Below are positions 28,775-41,285 of a stretch of DNA of 64,000 bases, one piece after another. Positions within the stretch are counted from its first letter, which is position 1; each line of letters starts with the position of its first letter. The stretch is from the NCBI GenBank assembly GCA_965153355.1, contig OZ231127.1:64356001-64420000 (forward strand). The letters run 5' to 3'. The notes under the pieces were generated by a model, which saw nothing but the letters and a program-made list of their open reading frames with translations, was not told the origin of the DNA and searched no databases. A program made the position numbers and the translations under genes. This DNA comes from Flaccisagitta enflata (Eukaryota > Chaetognatha > Sagittoidea > Aphragmophora).

Positions 28775-29614
28775 CAAGAGGTGATATATCATTTTGAACA
28801 ATTTCCATTTATGATTTGTAGTTAAAATTTCCATGTATTGTTGCGCTTCTCCAGTTGTCACCCATGTTTTGACCAATCGTCAATCATTAACTGCCATTTG
28901 TTATGATGTTTTCATTATTGTTACTGCTTCGTTGACCAAAACGAAGGTTCTGATACATTTTCCGTGAATGAATTGTTCCATGTTTTTGTTGAAACATTAC
29001 AGAAATGATTTTACCTCGTGCAAATAGCTATATATGATGCTGAAAATCTGATTTTTCGTCTGTGCAATTCTAGGTCCATGACAAGTTCCTTTTATGTGCC
29101 ATTCAATTTTGTCAACAAAAATCGTTCTCTTCTTCAATTTAAAAGATGACAAAGGGAACAAGATTTCCATGGAAACAAGGGAGGGGGGGAAGGAAGCAAC
29201 TAGATGAACGGAAGAAGATGCGAATGAAGGGACACTAGGAAGTTTGAAAATATAAGCTCCTTCATGCTAAAATTAGAAAATGAAAAAGAAAAAAAAACAC
29301 ACCATCGCAACCACATACGAATTAAAAGATTGAAGATTCGTAGAAAATTCGTACATCTGTGCAGTTTTCCCGGACACCACGAAAGGAAGATTCGCCGAAG
29401 AGCTCTAAAAATGTCCGAAAAACGGCATTTGTCTGTTGACTGTTCTGAAAGTGTTTTAAGGAAATGGAACATGAAAATGAGGCGGAAGGGTGGGAAGAGG
29501 AGAAAGAAGAGGAGGCTTCCCCCAGAGTAGGGATGGGTGAGAATATGTTGCTCCAACTGGGAAAAGCAAAAACTGGGGGGGATAATCTAAAAGTCGTGTT
29601 CCCACTCGAGGGTC

Positions 29615-29645
<31 letters not shown>

Positions 29646-29754
29646 GCTCTCGATTCTGAATTCATTCAAGGTTGATTAGAGACGGGATTCGATTAAGACT
29701 TAAAGAGGAGCGCAGGAAGGATGAATCTAAACATGTCAGGAATCGCAGTTTTGA
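28775..29754. other. Unassigned sequence 3' of SLC13
   Basis: No gene is visible. Purine-rich open frames at 29264-29680 have no domain signature and include a short (GA)n at 29615. Confidence 0.35.
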
Positions 29755-29940
29755 TGCGTGGGAGAACCAGGGAGAACCAGCCCTGCCCCTGTTAAGTAAA
29801 CGAGTATGGGAATGCGGTTATCCCTCTGTTTAGTTACTGTATTCCATTTGTTGAAGAAAAGCCCTGCCCCTGAGTAATGAGTGTGGGAATGCGGTTCTGA
29901 TGATCTCTTTCTAACTCTGTGTATTCCATTTGTTGACTTG
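29755..29940. repeat. Tandem duplication, about 95 bp unit
   Basis: GCCCTGCCCCTG...GTGGGAATGCGGTT...GTATTCCATTTGTTGA occurs twice in a row, with small differences. Confidence 0.75.
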
Positions 29941-30680
29941 AAGTCCGGTTACACCGATGGAAACACTCTGGATGTACATTCCCAACAATCAAGCATGACG
30001 TTTATTGACTCGGTATTCAACAATTTGGAATCAAGTTAATTTTGGAGGAAAGATGCAACAAATGTTATGAAGATGGTAACAACTGATCGTTGAAAATGAG
30101 AAATGTGCGTTGTAACTGAGCAATGAAAATTGGTGATGAGCTTGGTAACTGAGCATTGAAAATGGTAACAACTGAGCATTGAATCCACTCGTTTTATAGT
30201 TCCTGGGGTAACTTCTATCACCAATGATATTCAACTTTTAGTGACAGAAGTTATAACATTCAAATGCATCTCATTTTGTTGTCGTTTGGATCAAAGAGTC
30301 AAAATGATTTCATGTCATAGATTTTCGAAAGGCGTCAAACTCAAAGCTGCGTAAGATTAAAACTCGCAGCAACTATGATGGCAGCAGCAGCAGCTGTATT
30401 AAGAAAAGTCTGTGCTGCGAAGCTGCTAAGTATAAAAATCTGAACATATGTCGCTAAGACATGAGGCGAGAACTTCATGGGAGGAGCTCATAGATAGGCA
30501 TGGTAATCATGATGGCCATAAAGTAAGATTTTGGCCGTAGGATTAAGAATCATGGGGACTAATTTGACTGGGACAATATCCCTTACTTGAGTGCTGAAGT
30601 CTTATGACAAGTGGAATAATATTCCTCACTACACCCAACCTGAAATGAATGGAAGAGGGCCTTGTATACCCTACCTTTTG
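29941..30680. other. Unassigned sequence
   Basis: A short degenerate repeat of GGTAACAACTGAGCATTGAA lies at 30075-30185. Otherwise nothing is recognised. Confidence 0.4.
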
Positions 30681-30877
30681 AGTCGCGTGCACGCGTTTCT
30701 ATAGCTATGTCGGAAAATTGCCGGTCGAATTTTCAGTTAGAACTTAGAAATACTTTGCTTTTTCGCGTTTTTTTTTGCGACTGCCTCGACCTAAATGGTG
30801 ACGAAGGTCTATTGCATCACTGACCCAGTCCAACCGCACGTGACTTGGGTAGCCTCAAGCCGTTTATCCGGCCTTCT
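30681..30877 (+). mobile_element. HINE-like element, degenerate type I
   Basis: The hairpin AGTCGCGTGCACGCG and distal arm CCGCACGTGACTTGGGTAGC are followed by GTTTATCCGGCCTT. The GTCY core is reduced. Confidence 0.7.
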
Positions 30878-31640
30878 GAGGCATATGAGATTGACAAGAA
30901 AAGGGATGAATGAAAATGTAAAAGGCAGCACAGAGCCTTTTTCTCATCTTCATTTCCTTCATCTTCCAATTCTTGTGCATTGCGTTGATTAACTTAATAA
31001 CAGGTTAATTCCGCGCATCGGGGTCCGCCCAAGAAACCCTGACTCTCCACCATTGTAGAAGTGTCATCGCTTCTGCTGCTGCATCAAATAAGGTCACAAA
31101 GGTTGGGTGACATACCTAACTACCTGGTGCGCCATGCCAAACCAATTTTGCTCCTCCAACTGTCCCTATGGGGTCCAAAACAGGGGTAGAAGGGCCTTTT
31201 TTGGCCTGTCCCGATTTTGTCCCTGTAAGCAAAAAGCTTGTTTAAGCAATCAAAAAATGTCAAGCAGAGTTATCCCATAGCTTGTAAGCCATCTCTATCC
31301 ATCCATTGATATGTGCAAAAAATTTGGACTCAATTACTCAACTGTAGGACGCAAAAAAATAACTACAAATTAAAAGACTCTTCCCCTTCATTTTTCTGTC
31401 ATTATTTTCTCAAAATGAGATAAGCCGACAGTTTTTTTTTGTAAGCCCATGATTGTTCAAACACTAAGCATTTTTTCTTTTGTCATTGCATTAACAACTA
31501 GTTGAACGACATTTCCTCCAAATTTCAAGGATTTTTTCCATTTCATTTTGGAGAAATCAACATTTTCCTAGAGCGTTACAATTCAAAGGTGCTCCTTGTT
31601 GGTGGTGTCACACTTGTGTCACACTATGATTCATACTCTG
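30878..31640. other. Unassigned sequence
   Basis: No exon, RNA or named repeat is visible. Confidence 0.4.
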
Positions 31641-32480
31641 TCAAGGCATAGTAACATGATTAATGGAAAATTCATCTAAGTGATGAGAAAGATGGTGAAA
31701 TTCTGTACCTTCACCTAAAATTTCAAGTCTTAACTCTTAATTCGTTTGGTCACAATGAAATTACAAAGTTGATCAGTACTGAAATATAGAGTGAATTGTA
31801 ACGCTCGCCGACGAAGCCTCGTAGTTAATTCTTTGTTTCCACACAGCGCTTCTCACACAAACGCGCGATGCTTTTGTGCCTCAATTTAGTAAAATTTCTT
31901 AAAATTCAAATTGGTTTATCCCAAAAACTATTTGAGCTAGCCCAACAAAATTTTGCATGGTTGTTACCTAGATCAAGAGGGTTCTTCACCTATATTCTGG
32001 TGTGTCTTAAAGAATGCCGAGGAGTCCAGACAGACCAACCAACCTACCAGAGAAAAAATTGAAAAAACGGCATAACTTTTGAAATAATTGTCCGATCTGG
32101 TTGAAATTTTGCATGAAGCTTCCGTTAAAGATGCCTCGTCACTGGCATGAAACAGAGCTTGGCAAAAAAAATTTTTCCTCCAACAACCCACCCAGCCAAA
32201 AATGGTACTTATAGAGATTTTTTCAAAAAACTCAGAATTTTTTTGAAAAATTCAGAAACATGATCACACATGATTGCTTGAACATATTCATCAAGAATTT
32301 GACTGTCATATTGATTTCTTCACTGTATTTAACTAAATTTATTATTAGTACGTTTGCAGAAAAATGTGTAATTAGGCCTAATTTGCATGAAAAATGAGCT
32401 CACATAAGAAAATCCAAGTATCAATTCATACATGATATAAGGCTAGCTACATGATGATGTATGATTTTGTTCAATTTTCA
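31640..32480. repeat. Dispersed repeat family J, copy 1
   Basis: It shares, in reverse orientation and with clear divergence, a series of blocks with 46750-47540. Examples are AACAAAATTTTGCATG, GACCAACCAACCTACCAG, AAATTTTGCATGAA, AAAAATGGTACTTATAGAGA and TAATTTGCATGAAAAATGAG. Confidence 0.65.
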
Positions 32481-32743
32481 ACATTTTGAAATGGATGGAT
32501 TTCACTCCGTCCACGGACCCTTTTCCATGACATTAACCAACATGAGAGTCCTGAATGAGTAGGAGGCGGCCGGGCCGCCGATTTATACGGGCCTTATTAC
32601 GGAACTACGAATCAAAGTTCCATTTTTAGAACGGAAGATCATTTTTTTTCAAAGAACCCATGAGTCAAACCATTTCAACCAATTTGTCCAGTGTCCAAAC
32701 ATGCGCGGAAATGCCCTTCTTCTCTCTCTCTTGTTTTCTTTTT

Positions 32744-32887
32744 AGTTGCGGGCACGCAACTCTGTCGGTCCGTTGGTCCGTCTGTCGGTCCGTTGGTCCG
32801 TGATGATCGAGTTGCGTGATATCGTGCATTTCCGCCCCTGCCCACCCGTCCGCAACTGGTATTGGCCGTGTATCCGGCCTTGTTTTT
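32744..32887 (+). mobile_element. HINE-like element, type II
   Basis: The hairpin AGTTGCGGGCACGCAACT, GTCGGTCCGTTGGTCC core, distal arm CCCGTCCGCAACTGG and end GTGTATCCGGCCTTG are all present. The hairpin has GGC where other type II copies have GGA. Confidence 0.85.
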
Positions 32888-33664
32888 TCTTTTCTTGTTT
32901 CTACGCTTGATTCTTCGCTTGATTCTCGCTTGATTTTTCCTCTCAATTTTTCGTTTTTCAATTTTTTTTCTTATCTAAATTCTTTTTGTAACTCATCTCA
33001 TTTTGATTTTCCTTCTTCTTTTCCATTTCCATTTCCAGTTTTAAAATTTCTCTTCTTTTTCTCAATCGTCTTCTCTTTATTTTCTTCTTTCTACAGTAGA
33101 TCTCGTCAAGACTTGAGATAACGGGGGCAAGCATTGTAGGAAAACAATTGAAGCCAGGTACGATATTTGGAGCATGTTAATAAATTGATCTTTATTGCTG
33201 ATTATAGTTGGTTGCCATGGAAACGCATTTACAAATTCTGGTAAAAATATCAACATTTGAGAAATTTTTGAGGGCATTCTTAAATTAAATTTCTTCTGAG
33301 AAACTTTCCGCAGTATGTTCTGTAAGAATGTCGCTCGTTTAGCGGTTTGTAGGGGTTGTAACACATGGATGCTGGCTCCTAGCAATGGCCAAGCATGAGC
33401 CATGTTCTACAGGAACATACTGTAAGGAAAATTATAACAGGCAGTCCTAGCGATGTTCCTGAAAATATTGATATTTTAAGCGAAAATGAGTAATGTTTCG
33501 CGTGGCAGCAGCATGGGGAATGAAATCGTGCTTTTTATTGGTTATTTTGATATCGGCCGCTGCGAAACTTTTTATTTGTTCTTTCGTAATGCGCACGTTA
33601 TCTGGAGTGTAGAGCAAGATCTACTATTACTTCACTATTTATCTTTTTCCGTTTCTTTCTCTTC
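32888..33664. other. Pyrimidine-rich then unassigned sequence
   Basis: T/C-rich run to about 33085; nothing coding is recognised after it. Confidence 0.4.
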
Positions 33665-33671
33665 TTTTTGG

Positions 33672-34108
33672 GCAGCATTTGAGGGCCGATGTCCTGTAAA
33701 GCTACAGAGGGGTGTTTTGGGAGGCGTCCGTCCGTCCTTTGTCCTTCGTCCTTTGCCGTCTCCCAGTTGACCATCAAGGCTCAAATTAGCTCTCCCAGGA
33801 CTCAATTTAGCCCTCCAGGCCTAAAATCAGCCCTCTTGGCTTCAAATCAGCCCCCTCCCTTGCCCTAAATCTGCCTACCAGACCTCAAATCTGCCCTCCA
33901 GACCTTCAATTAGCCCTCCAAGCTTAAAACCAGCCCGCCAAACCTCAAATCTGCTCTCCAAGCCTTAATTATGCTCTCCAACCCTCAGATATGCCTTCAG
34001 AGGCATAAATCAGCCATCTAGAGCCCCTCAGGACAGACGGACGTCTCGAAAATTCCCCCTGTGTTCTACAGGACATCAGCCCTTTGGGGCCGCTGCCCTA
34101 CTCTCACT
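33672..34108. mobile_element. MITE family I, copy 1
   Basis: The ends are inverted: GGGCAGCATTTGAGGGCCGA then TGTCCTGTAAAGCTACAG at the left, and CCCCCTGTGTTCTACAGG then ACATCAGCCCTTTGGGGCCG then CTGCCC at the right. Between them is a run of about 20 bp degenerate units (AAATCAGCCCTCCAGGCCT-type). The same structure is at 61187-61790 and, decayed, at 60352-60873. Confidence 0.75.
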
Positions 34109-34165
34109 AAACTTCTTCACTGGATCACTCAGCAGGGCATCGGGTCCATGACCATGTGCGATCCT

Positions 34166-34214
34166 TGGATGACTAGTTCTTTTTCTTTTTCTTTTTCTTT
34201 TTCTTTTTCTTTTT
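34166..34214. repeat. (CTTTTT)n
   Basis: It runs directly into the HINE-like element at 34215, and the same repeat resumes after that element at 34367. Confidence 0.85.
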
Positions 34215-34366
34215 AGTTGCGGACACGCAACTCTATAAGAGGCATTGTCGGTCCATCGGTCGGTCGGTTGGTCGGTCCGTCATGCATCAGTTGAAAAGTG
34301 AGAAAACGCGCATTTCCGCCCCTGCCCACCCGTCCGCAACTGGTGGCCGTGTATCCGGCCTTGTTC
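34215..34366 (+). mobile_element. HINE-like element, type II
   Basis: The hairpin AGTTGCGGACACGCAACT, core GTCGGTCCATCGGTCGGTCG, distal arm CCCGTCCGCAACTGG and end GTGTATCCGGCCTTG are present. It is flanked on both sides by (CTTTTT)n in the same orientation. Confidence 0.9.
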
Positions 34367-34959
34367 TTTTTCTTTTTCTTTTCTTTCTCTCCAGCTCCTC
34401 CTCCGTTGTTTCAACTCATCACCATCATAATCTCGGCATTCTTCCCACTCATCATTCCTTCTTCCTCCTAAGTCCCGGGATGCGCTTCGCTGGTCAGACA
34501 TCAGAGTCCACTCCATCTCCTCTTCCTCTTCTTCTTCCTCCTCCTCCTCCTCCTCCTCATCATCATCATCATCATTTTGACACCCGCGCCCCCGATCGTC
34601 ATGACAACGCCTCTATTTTGATTTTAAAACATAGAATGCAAAAAAGAAAAGAGATAAGATAATAAAAGAAAAAAACATGGGCAGCAACTGGGCACAGGAA
34701 GCGCAGGAAGCGAGAGAAGGGAGGGGGGAGGAGGAAGAAATTCGGAAGAGGAGAAGGAGAATGAAACAAAGAAAAGTAAGGTGTTGACCCATCTTTTTTG
34801 ATGTTCGCAGAGATTTTTGCGCACATTTTTTGCGATTTATGGTGCACGAAATGCATGACTCAATGACTCATGAGATCGGACAGAGAAAGACTCTTGACTC
34901 AAGAGTCTCTGACCAGACAAAGAAGTTGGCGACGCATGAAACATTCTTGTCTACTATAC

Positions 34960-35224
<265 letters not shown>

Positions 35225-35452
35225 CAAATTCGAATGTGAAATACACAAGCACAAATCTTCACAACAAAATGGTTGAGCCACTAAAAGTCAGAGTTAGGAT
35301 CATCGGATCATTTTTGTTTCAAGAGACCTGTTAATCCTTCTTAGTCCATCCACCTCCTCCTCTTCCTCCTCCTCTTCCTCCTCAACCCATCCCTCTTTGT
35401 GACAATCCATCTGTCGCTTATTTCTTCTTTGTCACTGATACAACGCCGGCAG

Positions 35453-35495
35453 GCAAATGGAATCACCCCGTTCCACTACGCGGTCACGGGTTGAA

Positions 35496-35496
<1 letters not shown>
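35453..35496 (+). other. Possible short exon next to (GA)n
   Basis: ACGCCGGCAG looks like an acceptor, and the following 40 or so bases end at ACAGTGAGAGAGA, which could be a donor inside the microsatellite as in SLC13 exon 4. Two frames are open across it. No family is recognised. Confidence 0.2.

Positions 35497-35560
<64 letters not shown>
35497..35560. repeat. (GA)n microsatellite
   Basis: About 30 GA units. Confidence 0.95.
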
Positions 35561-35565
<5 letters not shown>

Positions 35566-36254
35566 AATATGAGATTCATTTTTGAAGGATGACTACTCGG
35601 ATAGACTGCCAAGAGAGAGAAAGAAAGAAAGACTCCAATCAGAATCGTCTACAAAAATCACATCCACCCAATAGCATCCAGAATGATGCTGTTAAGATCG
35701 AGTTTATGACCGCGTGAATATGAACGTCGCATCGGCGCTCGATGCGCCGAATTTGATTGTTGATGGAGCAAAGGCGAAAACAACAGAATGAAAACTGCCT
35801 TTAATCCTGATAACATTCAATGTCATGTTTAGCGTAGTTCAATAGTTCAATGCAAGAGCTTGTTTGGGGTATGGTTCAGCGTTGTGTTATAAAGGGGCTG
35901 AGTTAACTGTTCAGTCTTGGATTTAGTTAAAAGATAGGTTTGAGTTAAGGGTAAGAGTTAGGTTTTGGTTTAGAGGTAGGGTTGGGTTAGATATAGGGAT
36001 ATGGTGAAAAATAGGGTAAGTGTTGAGATTAGGTTTGGAGGTGAGTTTGTTCATAGAGATGAGCGTAGGATTTGGTATGAAAGTATAAATGTTTTTAGGT
36101 AACATCAAACTCCAAAACCAATATTTCTAAACAAGTTAGGTCCCATTGTAACCTTTGCGTTGTCCTAGTATCATTCCCTTCTTCAATAATTCCATGCAAG
36201 ACTATCTCTATCTTCTGCTAGCGTCCTTCATGTGATCACTAGGTTTGTGTACTA
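35561..36254. other. Unassigned sequence
   Basis: It includes a degenerate GGTTTAGG/GGGTTAGG-like G/T-rich stretch at 35930-36100. No gene is visible. Confidence 0.35.
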
Positions 36255-36598
36255 CGTCCCGTGAAGCGCCCCAAACTTTGACTATGGCTCTCACCAATCT
36301 TACCACAGTTGAGGCTTGGTAAAAAAACATTCCATGCAAAATTTTGGGCCTCTGAGATAGCAGGAACCTTCGTCAGGGTGAGGTTGAAGTTTGTATTGAA
36401 TTAGCATTGGAATCAATATTTCTATTATGCAAATTTTGTCTCTGCCATAGGTTTCTATGGAAACTTCATGGTCACCCTGACAAAGGTTCCTGCTGTTCCA
36501 GAGGCCTGAAATTTTGCATGGGATGTTTTTTTACCAAGCCTCAACCATGGTAAGATTGGTGAGAGTCAGCGTCGAAGTTTGGGGCGGTTCATGGGACG
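36255..36598 (+). mobile_element. 344 bp TA-flanked MITE, copy 1 of an identical pair
   Basis: It begins CGTCCCGTGAAGCGCCCC and ends GGGGCGGTTCATGGGACG, with a TA immediately outside each end. The two halves are imperfect inverted repeats of about 150 bp. The reverse complement of 41286-41629 matches it with no difference that I could find by eye. Confidence 0.88.
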
Positions 36599-36997
36599 TA
36601 TTGTGTACTGTGTGGCGTCAAACCCGTAAAACCGTACATCCAAAGATCAACCATCAGAAACAAGTTAAAGCCATCGCGATGTATTTTGATTGGTATCAAT
36701 CGATGCATGGACTCGATGAATTCAATTTTGCATGAATGTCCAACTACTAACGAGCTCAACATGCGCGAACAAAGGTCACCATGCACATCCGGTTGGACAT
36801 TGAAGGTTGAAAAATGATGTACACGATATTTGGCGCATGGAGGCGTGCGTGCGTGCGTGCGTGCGTTTGCGTGTGAGCGTGCGCGTGCGTATGCCGATGT
36901 TTCATGTGGCTCTCGATCTTTGGTATTGCTCAAAATCAAATCGCGCGTGTCCACTGGATTCCGGAATAAAGATTCCCGGAGGAAATGAGAGACAAAG

Positions 36998-37253
<256 letters not shown>

Positions 37254-37645
37254 CAGTTGTTTCTGCTGATTGTATGTGTTTGACGCATTGGAGTGGTGCA
37301 ACAACTGTTTCATAATATCGAGATTGAAAATTTCATTCATCCTATTTATAATAAAAATGTCAACAACAAGATTTGCTCGGACCTTCATAGATTGTTACCT
37401 CGCCTAAAGCCATAAATTGACTTGGACATAGAATCATTGATAAATCGTCCTCGGAATCCCTCAGCATTTTTCATTGCATGTCCAAGGTTTTCAACTGTTG
37501 CGACAATGCAACAATATATATCATCAGATGGACTATTCATCAAGTTTTCGTTTTTGCATTTGCGCAGCAATCAAACAGAATCGTGCCATTGCATTCGCTT
37601 CTAGTCTCTAACGTCTTCATCGTCGTCGTCATTATCGTCATCATC

Positions 37646-37678
<33 letters not shown>

Positions 37679-38011
37679 TTTATTGTCACTGTCTCTTCGC
37701 GTATTGGGTTTGTTACGCGTTTCAAAGCGAGACTCCTTGGCTCCTTCGATTCCAATAAGATAGACATCGACGGATTTAAATGTCAAAGGTTATGATAGTT
37801 GGACAACATTACTACTCAACAACATCTGAAATAAGGACAAGAGCCGTATGTTTCATTTTGTTTTTAATCTATTCCCCTGATTGACGAGGATGCCTTCCAT
37901 GAACGAACAAACTAATGTGAGAATGGATGACAAAATAAATGAAAGGGAGGAAGAAAAAAATGTTTCAAAGTAGAATGCAAGGAATGAATGATCTAGTGAA
38001 AGAGCGAGAAA
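37254..38011. other. Unassigned sequence with a short (GTC)n
   Basis: (GTC)n lies at 37617-37680. Nothing else is recognised. Confidence 0.4.
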
Positions 38012-38138
38012 CAAGGCCAAGTAGGCCAATAAGGTGCGACGTGTGGATCGTCGAACGAATGCGTTACCCGACCGACCAACCGACCAACCGACAAACCGAC
38101 GGACAGAGCCAGTTATAGAGGTGCTTTGTCGCACCTAA
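38012..38138 (-). mobile_element. HINE-like element, type III (AGGTGCGAC)
   Basis: It begins CAAGGCCAAGTAGGCCAATA then AGGTGCGAC (internal arm), has CCGACCAACCGAC in the core, and ends AGAGGTGCTTTGTCGCACCT. The internal arm and the terminal hairpin share AGGTGCGAC. Confidence 0.85.
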
Positions 38139-38220
38139 AAACAAAGTGAGTAATTTGCAAGATTAGAAAAAAAATTGATGTCATTCCTAATATTGCACGT
38201 CCAATTGCGGGATGCAATGA

Positions 38221-38874
<654 letters not shown>

Positions 38875-38883
38875 CTCTCTCTC

Positions 38884-38954
<71 letters not shown>

Positions 38955-38966
38955 GTCTCTGTCTCT

Positions 38967-39056
<90 letters not shown>
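38875..39056. repeat. (CT)n(GTCT)n(CT)n array ending in a CAG
   Basis: A GTCT block at 38888-38937 is embedded in CT repeats. The last CT units read straight into CTCTCTCAG, an acceptor-like sequence, but I could not support an exon after it. Confidence 0.9.
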
Positions 39057-39057
<1 letters not shown>

Positions 39058-39713
39058 ATTCAGAAAACGTCACATTCACGCACAAGCGCGCGCTTACACA
39101 CGCACGCACGCACGCACACAACCCACCCTTGGCACGCGGGAATCAAACTGTTGCATGTTGTCACTTCTGCGGCAGGAGAAGAAGATAGTTACCCAGTGGC
39201 GCTCATGAGCTCACAGATACATATTCTAGATCACGGACGCAGCCTGCAGCAGGGGCAGCTACAGAAACAGCTGAAGCGGCGTCGGTTAAAAGCCCGCTAT
39301 TTTAATCCACTGCAGCGCTGTTTATGTGTGTATGTGTATGTGTGTGTGTGTGTGAGCGTGAGCCACAAGTGGCGCTGCGTTAACGGCAGCGACAGCGGCA
39401 GCAGCAGAGGCGTGGCACCAGTGAGAATAGAAACGCCGAGGCTCAAAGGACACATCCTGTTGCGCCTCTTCTGGTCCAGGCTCATCAGTCTCTTTTATCT
39501 CTCTCTCTCGCGTCTTCCCTTAAACTTCGCTCATTACAATTTTGAAAATCAGTTACAATTTCATCCAATTTTCACGAGGCAAATCCCCGTAATGTTTTCG
39601 CAAGTGTGGCGCAAGAATGGCGTACTACGAATGACGTACGTGAAATTGCTAGCATGAATGTTAATCAAGTGATGATGCCAAAGAATGTCTCCAGATGTAA
39701 TGGATAAATTTTT
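39057..39713 (+). other. GC-richer open frame, status unclear
   Basis: An open frame from 39151 to 39657 has a plausible acceptor before GAAGAAGATAGTTACCC (39174). Its first 50 residues are charged (KQLKRRRLKARY), but it then runs through a GT repeat. No family is recognised. Confidence 0.2.
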
Positions 39714-39911
39714 AGTCGCGTGCACGCGACTCTACAACCCGCTCTGTCCGTCTGTCGGTCGGTCCGTCCGTCTGTCCGTCACACTTTGCTTTGTTTCGGC
39801 GTTTACGGGCGGTTTAGGGGTTACTGCTCCTGCCCAACTGTCTAGTTGGTCAATTTCATCACTGCCCTGCCCACCCGCACGCGACTAGGGTAGCCGTGTA
39901 TCCGGCCTTGC
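39714..39911 (+). mobile_element. HINE-like element, type I, near-complete
   Basis: The hairpin AGTCGCGTGCACGCGACT, CTACAACCCGCTCTGTCCG, a GTCY core, GGCGTTTACGGGCGG, the distal arm CCCGCACGCGACTAGGG and the end GTGTATCCGGCCTTG are all present. It is the best reference copy in the window. Confidence 0.9.
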
Positions 39912-40149
39912 TTCATCGTCGACGAATTCACAAACGTTTTAGTGATTTTTTCTGTAGTTTTTTCTTTTTCTCTACGACACTGTTGGTCGGACCGTTCGTG
40001 CTCGCATCACCCGCGTTAGGCAAAGAAATGTGTTCAACTTTACGACGGTTCACAATCGAAATTTTTGGCTCGAGAAAGAAGAGAAGAGAAGAGAGAAAAG
40101 CGACATTCTTTTTTTCCGTTCTTTCTTTGAACTCGCCCCCAATCAATTT

Positions 40150-40535
40150 TTTAAAAATTTTTTTGAAAAAATAAAGTTACAGGATTTTGGATATGGGCGA
40201 ATTAAATAATTTCCTATCGATTGCACCTCACTTTTAAAAAACATTTTTCAAAAAAATATTTTGTGATTTTTGTTTAACTCTCTGACGCGCGACACAAAAA
40301 TTTTCAAAGTTTTTTGAAAAAAAAAATGAAAATATAAGATTTTGGATCTAGGCAAATCAAACAATTCCCTATCGATTGCACCCCACTTATTTCTTTAGTT
40401 TTTTGTAAAAAAATGAAAATACAAGATTTTGGATCTAGGCAAATCAAACAATTTCCTATTGATTGCACCCCACTTTTTTTTCCAAAAAAAATTTTCATAA
40501 AGGGCTTTTTTGGGGGCCCTTAGGGGCCCCTAAAA
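40150..40535. repeat. Repeat array, inverted partner of 43848-44165
   Basis: Three units contain AAGATTTTGGATCTAGGCAA then ATCAAACAATTTCCTATCGA then TTGCACCCCACTT. The array closes with GGGGGCCCTTAGGGGCCCCT. Confidence 0.85.
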
Positions 40536-40668
40536 AGAAAAAAATGATGTTTAGTTAAAGCCGACGGCAGGAGAAATCAAATCTCCGTCAAACAAAACCA
40601 AGAACACCTAGATCAGTGGTGATTTGCGCCTTCAATGACTCTCAACAAAACGAGATGCGCATTCAGCC

Positions 40669-40946
40669 TTAGAAATTTTTAGTTGTTGCTCGTTCCCTAC
40701 CCGCGTGCTTCTTCCCTCCGCTTCCGACTCCCCCTCGGCTACTCGACTCAGCTGCTTCGCTACTGCCGGAGGTGCATGAAGAGGACGAAGAAGGTGTACG
40801 AGCGTAGATTTCCGTCATCATCTTCGCACGGGAGCTGAAAGCGGCGTAGTCTTCCAGTAAAAGTTTACCCGCGTCTTCGTTCAAAGCAGACTCGGGGTTC
40901 GGGTAGATCAACAAACACTTTACCGTCACAAGCACGTGCTTCACGC
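40669..40946 (-). CDS. UBE2S: Ubiquitin-conjugating enzyme E2 S, last exon
   Basis: Read on the minus strand, this exon follows an acceptor (TTTTTCATCCAG) and starts in phase 1 with [20 protein letters not shown], then [20 protein letters not shown] and [10 protein letters not shown]. This is the conserved C-terminal part of the UBC fold of UBE2S. A Ser-rich, then Gly/Lys-rich tail ends in TTKNF. UBE2S extends Lys11-linked ubiquitin chains with the anaphase-promoting complex in mitosis. The family's tail is likewise low-complexity and contains AKKHAG; here GKKHAG is retained. The catalytic Cys and HPN motif would be in upstream exons at higher coordinates, which I did not find. The intact splice site argues against a retrocopy. 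Confidence 0.9.
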
Positions 40947-41057
40947 CTGGATGAAAAAGAAACGGAAAGTAAGAAGGGGATAATGGAGCCAAGAAAAAAA
41001 AAAAAAAGAAACAGAGAGACAAAGAAACGGTGAAAAACTCATGAAGATGTTAGAGAA

Positions 41058-41255
41058 CAAGGCCGGATACACGGCCGATAAGTAGTCGCTGGCGGGTGGG
41101 CAGGGGCAGTATGAAGATGGGCGGGGGCTATATTGTGGTCGGGCAGGAGCCGTAATGCTCAAAATCGCTATCGCAGCCAATCCAAATTTTCGCGTTCCGG
41201 ATCTTCGGACAGACGGACAGACAGACCCTCTTATAGAGTCGCTTAGCCAGCGACT
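41058..41255 (-). mobile_element. HINE-like element, type IV (AGTCGCTGGC)
   Basis: It begins CAAGGCCGGATACACGGCC and contains AGTCGCTGGCGGGTGGG as the internal arm. It ends AGAGTCGCTTAGCCAGCGACT. Both the hairpin and the internal arm carry the same substitutions relative to type I. Confidence 0.9.
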
Positions 41256-41285
41256 AAAAAGGGCGATGCACGTCACTATCCACTA

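Noticed and set aside
35453-35490. Ankyrin-like NGITPFHYAVTG reading
   Set aside because: It resembles an ankyrin helix, but the frame ends in TGA at once and no other ankyrin repeat is nearby.
39151-39657. 168-codon open frame as a gene
   Set aside because: It runs through a GT microsatellite and has no family match; kept only as an unclear stretch.
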